A stretch of 13,331 nt of DNA, taken from Tritrichomonas foetus. Lineage: Eukaryota; Parabasalia; Tritrichomonadida; Tritrichomonadidae. This document shows, piece by piece, positions 1 through 7,576 of this stretch (position 1 is its first letter; the number at the start of each line of letters is the position of its first letter). The position numbers and the translations under genes were made by a program. The notes below the pieces were generated by a model. The model saw only the letters and a list, made by a program, of their open reading frames with translations. It searched no databases and was not told the origin of the DNA. The stretch is taken from positions 1 through 13,331 of the forward strand of contig MLAK01000044.1 of the NCBI GenBank assembly GCA_001839685.1. Direction: 5' to 3'.

Positions 1-241
1 TATCAAAATATTAAAAATAATAATTCTAAAGGTCAATGTTAGGTCATTTATTTGACCTATTATATCTTCAGAATTTCATCTTTTAAATATTTTATAAATA
101 TCCTCTCCTATTGTAAATATTATCCAAATTCTCCCAATAAATTATATGATTTATATCATCATTATCAATTATATTAATTAAATATTAAATTATATTAACC
201 TAATTTAGCTACAGACTCCAAACGTTTTGCTTGTATACCTA

Positions 242-262
242 TTGATATAAGTTTTATATCAA
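242..262. repeat. Perfect inverted repeat, 9-bp arms, 3-nt loop
   Basis: TTGATATAA at 242-250 is followed by gtt and its exact reverse complement TTATATCAA at 254-262. It lies in AT-rich non-coding DNA about 510 bp upstream of the fucosidase start. Function is unknown, and AT-rich arms of this length can arise by chance. Confidence 0.6.
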
Positions 263-277
263 GGGTTTATTAATTCA

Positions 278-323
278 ATTCATTCAAATTTAATTATCGT
301 CTTTTGATTATATTTGAATGAAT
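278..323. repeat. Perfect inverted repeat, 12-bp arms, 22-nt spacer
   Basis: ATTCATTCAAAT at 278-289 is the exact reverse complement of ATTTGAATGAAT at 312-323. The core TTTGAATGAA recurs near 4057 and near 8812, each time in DNA upstream of a gene on the appropriate strand. A regulatory role is speculation. Confidence 0.55.
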
Positions 324-489
324 CAGTTTGGAAAATTGATGCATACAACTTATACTGTTTTCCATAAAAATCACAAAAAAATCTTTAAAAATACATTTTT
401 ATACCAGAATATTCTTATCACATAGGAAGATATCGAAAACTACTCATGAAAAAAATTGATCACGAATGCTCGTCAAATGATAAAAACAA

Positions 490-517
490 ACTTTTTGAAT
501 ATTCTTTTTCAAAAAGT
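490..517. repeat. Inverted repeat, 10-bp arms, 8-nt loop
   Basis: ACTTTTTGAA at 490-499 pairs exactly with TTCAAAAAGT at 508-517. It lies in the AT-rich region upstream of the fucosidase gene. No function can be assigned. Confidence 0.5.
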
Positions 518-748
518 CATTATCGCATTTTAAATATGTTATTCAATTTTTTTAATGAATCAAACAACTCATTATCTCTAAATCTCTTCAACAGATTTTT
601 TTTTTCGATTTAATGACTGTACTATTAAATAGCAATGAAAATTAATATTATACATTTATTTTCAATGATTCTCTTCAAATTCAAAACTACATTCAAAAAT
701 AATGTGAAGGTAATCATTGAAATTGAAGATATCATTGTGAATGATTTT

Positions 749-759
749 TCATATCACAT
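749..759 (+). promoter_or_regulatory. Initiator (Inr)-like motifs upstream of the fucosidase gene
   Basis: Two overlapping matches to the trichomonad initiator consensus TCAYWY are seen: TCATAT at 749-754 and TCACAT at 754-759. The putative +1 adenines are 19 and 14 nt before the ATG at 770. Trichomonad Inr elements typically sit within about 20 nt of the start codon, so spacing and sequence both support 770 rather than 635 as the start. The motif is short, so a chance match cannot be excluded. Confidence 0.5.
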
Positions 760-769
760 ATTTAATTCA

Positions 770-3289
770 ATGGCATTTGTATTTTTAGTCATAATAACCA
801 TATTCATTAGGAGCAATAATGTGCACAGAATGTGGTATGACAAACCGTCTTCTAAAATACCGCTTAAGGACATGAATCAGCCAAACCGCTTCAATCTAAC
901 CACAGATAACGATATCTGGCAACAAAATACTCTTCCAATCGGAAATGGATTTATCGGCGCGAATATTTATGGCGAGATACAAACAGAACGACTTTCATTC
1001 AACGAAAAAACGCTCTGGAACGGCGGCCCAAGTGAGAAACACAGGCCAAACTATAATGGAGGAAATCTTGAAAATATTGGCCTTAACGGTCATCTTTTCA
1101 ATGAAGTTCGTCGGTTATTCAAAGAAGGGAAAAATGATGAAGCGAAAGCAAAAGCAGTCACTCTTCTTGGCCTCAACGATGTCCAAGCATTTGGTTCATT
1201 TCAAGCATTTGGTGAACTCGATTTCGAGTTTCAAAACCTCGACGAGAAGAACGTCAAGAATTACGTCAGATCACTGGATCTCGATACAGCACTTTCTTAT
1301 GTGTCTTTTGAAATAGGTGGGACGAAATATGTTCGTGAATATTTTGCCAGTTTCCCAGAAAACGTGATTTGCATCAAATTCACAACCACATCAAGCGCTA
1401 ATTCAATCAATAAAACAAAATCAAAGATGTCATTAAATGTCAAATTTCTTCCTTCTCATACAGCTCAAACTATTGTTGAAGAAGATATCATTACTATTTG
1501 TGGTGAATTGGAAGACAATGAAATGAAATTTAATGGAAAAATAAAAGTTGTTTTGCCATTTGATGGAAAAATCACTAAACATGATGAATATTTAACAATA
1601 GATGATGCAAGTGAAATATTATTTTATGTTTCAGCTGCAACAGATTATAAAAATGCATATCCGAAATATCGAACAGGAGAAACAGAATCACAAATTGATG
1701 AAAAAGTTCATAATTTCATCAAAAATGCAGTTTCGAAAGGTTATTCAACAGTTAAAACACGCCATTTGGAAGATTATCAAAATATTTTCAATCGATGTCA
1801 TATTGATATTGGTCAAGAAGTAACAGATATACCAACAGATCAACTTTTGAAAGATTATAATTCTGGGACAGCATCAAAAAGTAATTCACGTGCTTTAGAA
1901 AATTTATTGTTCCAATATGGTCGATATCTTGACATTGGCTCATCACGTGCAGGAACTCTTCCACCTAATTTACAAGGCATTTGGAATGATTTAACTCAAA
2001 ATGTCCCATGGGAGTGTGATTATCATTTAAATATTAATCTTCAAATGAATTATTTCCCAACTTTCGTCACGAACATGTTTGAACTTGGTCCACCACTTAT
2101 TGACTTTATTGAATCATTACAAGAACCAGGACGCATCACAGCCCAAATATACACAGGTGCAGGTCTTGATCATAATGGTAAANNTTCAAAAGAAGAAAAG
2201 TGGGGATTTATGGCACACCCACACTTGAATTGTTTTGGATGGACAGCACCAGGATGGGACTTTTTCTGGGGATGGTCACCAGCTGACATTCTCTGGATCT
2301 TAACGAATGCATTTGATTATTATCAATATACAAATGATATCACCTTATTAAAGGATCATGTTTATCCAATGATGAGAGAAGAAACATTCTATTTTGAAAA
2401 TATTTTATTCACACGTGATGAAAAACGAAATCGCACAATTACATCACCAACATTCTCTCCAGAACATGGTCCACCAACAAATGGTGACTGCTATGAACAN
2501 ACAATTTTATGGCAGCATTACACCAATCTTATCTTCGCAGCAGAAACTCTCAATGTTGACCAAGATCAAATTCCACGATGGAAACGAATTCTTGAAGAAC
2601 TTAAACCTATAGAAATTGGGGATTCTGGTCAAATTAAAGAATGGTATGAAGAAACCTACCTTGGAAGCATGGGAGATAAGAACCATCGCCANATGTCACA
2701 TCTCTTAGGACTTTATCCATTTGATTTAATCAACATAGACACCAAAGAATGGCTTGAAGCAGCTAAAGTTTCAATGAATGATCGTGGTGATAAAACAACA
2801 GGATGGGGAATGGGTCAACGAATTAATGCATGGGCAAGNACAGGTGATGGGAATCGTGCTTATTTATTAATTCAAAGTTTATTGAAAAATGGAATATATA
2901 GCAATCTTTGGGATACACATCCACCTTATCAAATTGATGGGAACTTTGCAGCGACATCAGGAATCGCCGAAATGTTACTTCAATCAAGAAGGAATTACAT
3001 TCATTTACTTCCAGCCCTCCCAGATGCTTGGAAAGAAGACAATCGTGAGTTTTCAGGATTAGTTGCCAAAGGAAACATTGTAGTTAGTGCGAAATGGTCA
3101 TCCAAAGGATTAACCAGTGCCAAAATTGAACCTAGATTTGATTGTGACATNACAGTGAGAGGTGAAGGTATCACAAAGTCAAAGATCACGAATCAAGAAA
3201 CAGGAAAGAAAGTTATATACTCAATTGTTGGTGAAGATAGTATTTTATTTACAGGAGAAGCAAAAGCAACATATGTTGTAGATTTTTAA
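770..3289 (+). CDS. Alpha-L-fucosidase-like glycoside hydrolase, family GH95, with N-terminal signal or anchor
   Basis: GH95 enzymes hydrolyse alpha-L-fucosyl linkages, typically alpha-1,2-fucose on glycans. The frame gives 839 residues from the ATG at 770, close to the usual family length plus a leader. Residues 1-15 (MAFVFLVIITIFIRS) form a short hydrophobic signal peptide or signal anchor. The N-terminal GH95 domain begins near residue 40 with the hallmark LPIGNG and a following NEKTLWNGGP. The helical catalytic domain carries SSRAGTLPPNLQGIWND near 391-407 and NINLQMNY near 421-428. Asn421/Asn423, Glu565 in SPTFSPE and Asp723 in QIDGN correspond to the catalytic asparagines, general acid and aspartate known from bifidobacterial AfcA, so all key residues are present. 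Six ambiguous bases do not break the frame. An in-frame ATG at 635 would add 45 residues, but that stretch looks non-coding. Likely role: trimming host or bacterial fucosylated glycans outside the cell or in a digestive vacuole (inference). Confidence 0.9.
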   Translation: MAFVFLVIITIFIRSNNVHRMWYDKPSSKIPLKDMNQPNRFNLTTDNDIWQQNTLPIGNGFIGANIYGEIQTERLSFNEKTLWNGGPSEKHRPNYNGGNLENIGLNGHLFNEVRRLFKEGKNDEAKAKAVTLLGLNDVQAFGSFQAFGELDFEFQNLDEKNVKNYVRSLDLDTALSYVSFEIGGTKYVREYFASFPENVICIKFTTTSSANSINKTKSKMSLNVKFLPSHTAQTIVEEDIITICGELEDNEMKFNGKIKVVLPFDGKITKHDEYLTIDDASEILFYVSAATDYKNAYPKYRTGETESQIDEKVHNFIKNAVSKGYSTVKTRHLEDYQNIFNRCHIDIGQEVTDIPTDQLLKDYNSGTASKSNSRALENLLFQYGRYLDIGSSRAGTLPPNLQGIWNDLTQNVPWECDYHLNINLQMNYFPTFVTNMFELGPPLIDFIESLQEPGRITAQIYTGAGLDHNGKXSKEEKWGFMAHPHLNCFGWTAPGWDFFWGWSPADILWILTNAFDYYQYTNDITLLKDHVYPMMREETFYFENILFTRDEKRNRTITSPTFSPEHGPPTNGDCYEXTILWQHYTNLIFAAETLNVDQDQIPRWKRILEELKPIEIGDSGQIKEWYEETYLGSMGDKNHRXMSHLLGLYPFDLINIDTKEWLEAAKVSMNDRGDKTTGWGMGQRINAWAXTGDGNRAYLLIQSLLKNGIYSNLWDTHPPYQIDGNFAATSGIAEMLLQSRRNYIHLLPALPDAWKEDNREFSGLVAKGNIVVSAKWSSKGLTSAKIEPRFDCDXTVRGEGITKSKITNQETGKKVIYSIVGEDSILFTGEAKATYVVDF

Positions 3290-3309
3290 TTTAATAAAAC
3301 CTATTAGTT

Positions 3310-3369
3310 CATATATTTTTCGACCATTTATTTTTCGACCATATATTTTTAAACTATATATTTTTACAC
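3310..3369. repeat. 15-bp minisatellite, four tandem copies
   Basis: Four consecutive 15-mers are visible: CATATATTTTTCGAC, CATTTATTTTTCGAC, CATATATTTTTAAAC and TATATATTTTTACAC. The array begins 20 bp after the fucosidase stop codon. The period is a multiple of three, and on the minus strand it reads as a degenerate five-residue repeat (KIYGR-like) inside a 76-codon open frame at 3245-3475. I do not regard that frame as a gene. Confidence 0.8.
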
Positions 3370-4070
3370 GAATGATATCACCTATTATCAATATATTAAT
3401 ATTTGTATGATGCTTTAAGCAAGCAATGATGATTTTAATATATAAGACAAAATTGTAATTATGATTCTGGATCAATCGAATTTATCATTTTATGTAAAAC
3501 ACAGAGGAAACTGAACTTCAACCTTATATTGAATTAAATTTGCAACTTAATTGAATGTCAAATTAAAAGTCCAATGACAGAAATGTGCTCATGGTAAAAC
3601 TCGTCGCGCTTTACTTGTTGCCAAGTGAAAAATTCGTGAAATGAAATTTTTCAAAAAATATCTTTGAGTAAAGTGCATGTATGCTTTTTGACATGAGAGA
3701 GAAAAAAGTCTAATTAATATTGCTAATTAGCACCAATAATTATATGTTTATGATTTTTGATGATATTTTGATTTCTGATTTTTAATTTTTTATTGAATTC
3801 GGTTATCTAGTTGACGTGTAAAGAACATAATTGAAAAGATTCCACTTTTTAGTTAGAAGTAAATGACATTTTTTGCATTTGAGGAAAAAAATATTTTATG
3901 TAGATATTTGGATGAAATTAATGGTTCGAAAGATTCTTAATTCTATTGGAATATAATGTATATGATATCATTATCTGTTATTTATCCAACTTAAATTGAG
4001 CAATATTATTTGTTAAAAATCGCTTTGAAATGATTTCAAAAATTTAATTTATTCAATTTGAATGAATTCA

Positions 4071-4088
4071 TTTTTTTTTTTTTTTTTT
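4071..4088 (+). repeat. Homopolymer T tract (18 T)
   Basis: An uninterrupted run of 18 T lies in the intergenic region upstream of the kinase gene. It is a low-complexity feature, may vary in length between strains, and is prone to sequencing error. Confidence 0.85.
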
Positions 4089-4570
4089 CTGAGAAAAAAA
4101 CAGAAATTTTGGAAGATAATTATTAGTTTATTTCGTTTATTTATTGTTTTTCATGGGTTATCATATAGATTTGAAGAGAATTAAAATCAGTTAGTAAAGT
4201 GACTTAATTGAGAATTACGAGACATGGTTTGGAACTGAAGAAAAGAAGATGATTTGACCAAATAAAAAATTCACTCATTTTTTTTTCAATAGTACTCAAT
4301 CCATATAAAGTGATCACACCACTAAATATTAAAAAATTGATTTCAAAGGAAAGAACAAAAATGAGATTACATTTTTTTAACGTATCAAAATCTCATGTTA
4401 ATTTCTAATTGAAATTTTCCATATGATAAAAATTCAATGTACATTCATTTTTGTGGGAAATGTTGAACACAATTCACGGTGAACTTCTTTCATTTTCATA
4501 AAATCGAATAATAATGAGTAATCTATATTATTCGAGAATTTTTTCAAGATCAAATTTTTTATTAAATTGA

Positions 4571-4846
4571 AATATTCAAAATAAATATTTTCCTAAATTA
4601 TTTGATTTTTTATATAATTATTATTTCTTAGAAATTAAAGATCTGTCTGAATTCGTGGATTTTAATAGTGAATTTTTCAATCATGAATTCTCAAATATTA
4701 TTGATGATATTCAGAAATTCCTGTGAAAGAAGGAAATCATTGAAAATATGTTCAATAGTTTATTTGTTACAAAACTCACAAAAAAAAAATTTTTCCGACG
4801 AAATTCAAAAAAATATTCAATCAAAAATCCATCAAATGAACAATGA
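4571..4846 (+). pseudogene. Possible gene relic overlapping the 5' flank of the kinase gene
   Basis: One frame runs 91 sense or near-sense codons from 4571 to a TGA at 4844-4846, with only one internal stop (TGA at 4724-4726), although the DNA is about 80% A/T and stops should be frequent. It reads as Asp/Glu/Phe/Asn-rich segments such as LSEFVDFNSEFFNHEF and then EIIENMFNSLFVTKLT, with no early ATG. The kinase frame is also open through part of this stretch (from 4668), so composition could explain it. I cannot assign a family. Chance is a real alternative. Confidence 0.25.
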
Positions 4847-6530
4847 CAAACCTCTTGCAGGACCAACTTCTGAAATACCCACGAATTCAAATACAATTCT
4901 GCCGTCGAATTCCAAGCCCGGAACCGTCAGCCAAGCTCAGAATCAAATCGGCGATCATTCAATTTCAAATAAAAACTCAAGCTGTTCAAAGCCCAACCTG
5001 CATTACTTCGAATTAAACGTAGCTCACGTGAATAAATCCCAGTCAAGCACTTGCACAGGAATTATTCTCAATCCACCAATCCCATTTCAAAGCATTTCGC
5101 CCGCTGAAGACAAGCAAAGAAATACCAGTAAAGAGCAATACATCAATCCAGCCAATAATTCCACCGATAATCAAGATAATAATAATAATAATTATAATAT
5201 TTCAGGGCCAAATAATCAACCCGGATTTGATGCAAACGTAATCTATAGAAAATTTATTCCACAATGCTCAAGTGTCGGCACGAGAAAAGGATCATTTCAA
5301 TGCAATGATGATCTTCTCCTGAGCGTTCTTTCTCGGAAAGGATATAGCTATGTTTCGCCTATAGGAAAAGGCGGAACAGCCACCTGCCATGTTGTCTATT
5401 CGCACCGCTACAACATGAATTTTGTTGTGAAGAAAATGGTGCAGGATGATTCAGTGGCGTGTAGCAAATGTGAACTGAATGCCTTACAACAGCTAAATTC
5501 AAGTGATGTAATACGAATGTATGACTATGATCTTCTGCCGGATTGCATCTTCCTTTTTTTGGAGTATTGCTCCAATGGATCACTCTTGGATGTAGTCAAA
5601 AAAAGTGGGCCGCTAACTGGAAAAAGACTATATGGTGTAGTTAAGTCTTTATTAAGTGCAATTAGTTTTATCCATTCAAAGAGATTTGCGCATCTTGATA
5701 TCAAACCTGCGAATATTTTGGTGGACAGGTATGGCCGAATCAAACTAGCTGATTTTGGTCTTTCTAGATTCATGAAGCATGGTTGTAATTTGAGCACTCA
5801 ACGAGCAGGAACTGTAATTTTTATGCCACCTGAAATGTTTCTTTCTTCTATGTTTGATCCTTTTGCTGCTGACATTTGGAGTTTAGGGGTTACTATTTAT
5901 TATCTTGCTATTGGCCTCGTTCCATGGGTAACAAAATCATTTGAAGATATTAAGAATTCAGTTATTAGTGGTTCATTGACATTTCCATCTGGTTTCCAAG
6001 ATAAGAGCATTATGTTTCTCATTAAAGAAATGTTGAAAGTTGAACCAAAGCAGCGCCCAAGGGCAGAAGACCTTTTGAAATTGCCTTTCCTTCAAAAGGC
6101 TGAAAAGAAAGATGGAACAATTATTACTTATCGTGAAAATGTTTTAAATAATTTGGTGAATAATATTTTGTGCGATAGCAATAATAATTCGAATAGTGTG
6201 AAAAAAGATTTCAATAAAGATTTTGTGATTGATTATCAACAAAATTCAAACAATCTAAAAGACCTTCAGCTAAATAATTGCAAATGCTGTCCATATAATG
6301 TAAATGCAATGGTTAATGATATTCAAACCTCGAGAGTCATACAACAATCTAAATTAACGTGTTTGACCAATTCATTATATAATGGCGCAAAAACAGGGAG
6401 AGTTGATTCTGTAAATGGAATTCCAGGAACATCTCCACTTCATAGGAAAGTTTATGGATCACTTGCTTTGGGACAAAACTTTAAGAAACCGTTCAAAAAG
6501 AAAACTTTTCAAGAAAGTGGACTCGCTTAA
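4836..6530 (+). CDS. Serine/threonine protein kinase with Asn/Ser-rich flanking regions
   Basis: This is a eukaryotic protein kinase of 564 residues from the ATG at 4836. Residues 1 to about 170 are Asn/Ser/Pro-rich and probably disordered, with an Asn run encoded by an AAT repeat. The kinase domain spans about 172-422: glycine loop GKGGTA near 177-182, catalytic Lys199 in VVKK, helix-C Glu213, catalytic loop HLDIKPAN near 286-293, DFG at 306-308, PPE at 331-333 in place of APE, DIWSLG at 346-351 and the conserved Arg407. All catalytic residues are present, so it should be active. HLD replaces HRD, making it a non-RD kinase. The C-terminal tail is Asn-rich and ends in a Lys-rich stretch. The frame is open upstream to 4668 (GTG) with an ATG at 4683, but that extension is AT-rich and non-coding in character. 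The stop reads TAAA, a trichomonad-type poly(A) overlap. The kinase subfamily is not clear to me. Confidence 0.9.
   Translation: MNNDKPLAGPTSEIPTNSNTILPSNSKPGTVSQAQNQIGDHSISNKNSSCSKPNLHYFELNVAHVNKSQSSTCTGIILNPPIPFQSISPAEDKQRNTSKEQYINPANNSTDNQDNNNNNYNISGPNNQPGFDANVIYRKFIPQCSSVGTRKGSFQCNDDLLLSVLSRKGYSYVSPIGKGGTATCHVVYSHRYNMNFVVKKMVQDDSVACSKCELNALQQLNSSDVIRMYDYDLLPDCIFLFLEYCSNGSLLDVVKKSGPLTGKRLYGVVKSLLSAISFIHSKRFAHLDIKPANILVDRYGRIKLADFGLSRFMKHGCNLSTQRAGTVIFMPPEMFLSSMFDPFAADIWSLGVTIYYLAIGLVPWVTKSFEDIKNSVISGSLTFPSGFQDKSIMFLIKEMLKVEPKQRPRAEDLLKLPFLQKAEKKDGTIITYRENVLNNLVNNILCDSNNNSNSVKKDFNKDFVIDYQQNSNNLKDLQLNNCKCCPYNVNAMVNDIQTSRVIQQSKLTCLTNSLYNGAKTGRVDSVNGIPGTSPLHRKVYGSLALGQNFKKPFKKKTFQESGLA
5178..5192 (+). 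repeat. In-frame (AAT)5 trinucleotide repeat in the kinase gene
   Basis: Five AAT units lie inside the disordered N-terminal region of the kinase and encode most of its Asn run (DNNNNNYN). Length changes would add or remove Asn residues without breaking the frame. Confidence 0.75.
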
Positions 6531-6630
6531 ACCTGATACTGTTTATACGCTGAAGAAATTCTAATGCGAACACATTTATTTCTCTATCCTGATTAAAATT
6601 ATACATGCGGTGCAAAAATATCTTTTACTC

Positions 6631-7470
6631 ATGTTTTCTTTCATATTTCATTCATGTTTTAAGGTGTTAATGAGATTGTGCTTGGAGTATTTCACAGGAA
6701 CAATAACAATTCTAAATAGTGTTGATGATATTGCTTTGTATTTTTATGATGCAGTGGATTCGCCAATGCTTACAATCGTTGAATTGTTCAACCCCACGCA
6801 AAAAAAAATAATTATTTAAGTGAAAACAAATATCTCAATTCAATTAATAAAAGGCGATGAAACGATCTAGGGGGAAAAAAATGCTTCATGATTATTGTTT
6901 TCATGTTTAACAACATGTCTATAACCGTTACAAAAAGTAATTCCGCAAAATTTCAAAAGTTTTTCAACAATTTTTTGGAATGAAGACAATACTAAAATTA
7001 ACATCATCTGAAATAACTTTAGTGAAGCAGAATTTTGTGTTAAAGCCAATGAAAAAGAAATTACAATCAACACACAAATAAATGAACTTCCATTGAATCT
7101 TTATAGTGACACTATAAATTCTCTTCTTTCAATTTCTGTCGAAATAGAAAAATCTAAAATGGAAATAAATAAAATCATTGAAAATATTGGAAGTCTCTCG
7201 ATTACACTTCCAAAAACTGTATAACTTCACAACAAAATCATTAACTTTGTATCCCTCATCATAAACGATGAAAAATCAACTAAAAGTCTGAAGAAAAATG
7301 AAAAACTAGCTCCAGATACACCAATGGTATATACATCAATAATTATTGCTGTTGTTATTGTGGTTGTAGTTATGGTTATTGATAAGCGAAAAAATCTAAA
7401 TAACGATCGAATTTCACATTATATTGATCACATTACTCATATTTATCAATTTGTTTTATATATATACTAA
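6631..7470 (+). pseudogene. Decayed type I transmembrane surface-protein gene
   Basis: A single frame from an ATG at 6631 to a TAA at 7468-7470 reads like a membrane protein broken by stops at 6817, 6868, 6889, 6922, 7009 and 7222. The start is a signal-peptide-like segment (MFSFIFHSCF) followed by LEYFTGTITILNSVDDIALY. The best preserved part, about 7012-7470, includes EAEFCVKANEKEITINTQ and ISVEIEKSKMEINKIIENIG. It then reads APDTPMVYTS, about 17 hydrophobic residues (IIIAVVIVVVVMVI) and a basic stop-transfer DKRKN. The middle (6820-7010) is poorly conserved and may also hold frameshifts. The final stop reads TAAAG, matching the poly(A) overlap of intact genes here. I cannot name the family. 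It lies between the kinase and the convergently oriented metacaspase gene. The membrane anchor is well supported. That both halves belong to one gene is inference from the shared frame. Confidence 0.55.
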
Positions 7471-7576
7471 AGTTCACTTAATTATAATTTTATTTCCGTG
7501 TAAATGAAGAAATATTTAAATTATTATTTAAATATAACCAAAATAATGAAAATTATAAGATCATGTTGAATTATTT

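Larger units (their letters stand above)
1..769. other. AT-rich upstream intergenic region
   Basis: No convincing gene is seen here. The stretch is extremely AT-rich and holds three inverted repeats (242-262, 278-323, 490-517), listed separately. The fucosidase frame stays open leftward to an ATG at 635, but the 45 codons from 635 to 769 have the base composition of the flanking non-coding DNA. I therefore treat them as upstream sequence. Confidence 0.6.
3290..4835. other. AT-rich intergenic region between fucosidase and kinase genes
   Basis: About 1.5 kb without a supported intact gene. It contains a four-copy 15-bp minisatellite just after the fucosidase stop, a slightly GC-richer patch near 3591-3660 with a 17-codon ATG frame that closes quickly, an 18-base T run, and a coding-like stretch at 4571-4846. 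The rest is low-complexity A/T sequence in which I see nothing. Confidence 0.6.

Noticed and set aside
945..1316. 123-codon plus-strand frame inside the fucosidase gene
   Set aside because: It lies wholly within a gene with clear GH95 motifs in another frame. It is a shadow frame.
3245..3475. 76-codon minus-strand open frame with a five-residue repeat (KIYGR-like)
   Set aside because: The repeat is simply the minus-strand reading of the 15-bp minisatellite, and the frame overlaps the 3' end of the fucosidase gene. No motif or independent support.
3591..3644. GC-richer patch with an ATG frame (MVKLVALYLLPS) that looks like a gene start
   Set aside because: The frame closes after 17 codons and no adjacent frame continues convincingly. 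No homology can be claimed from so short a piece.
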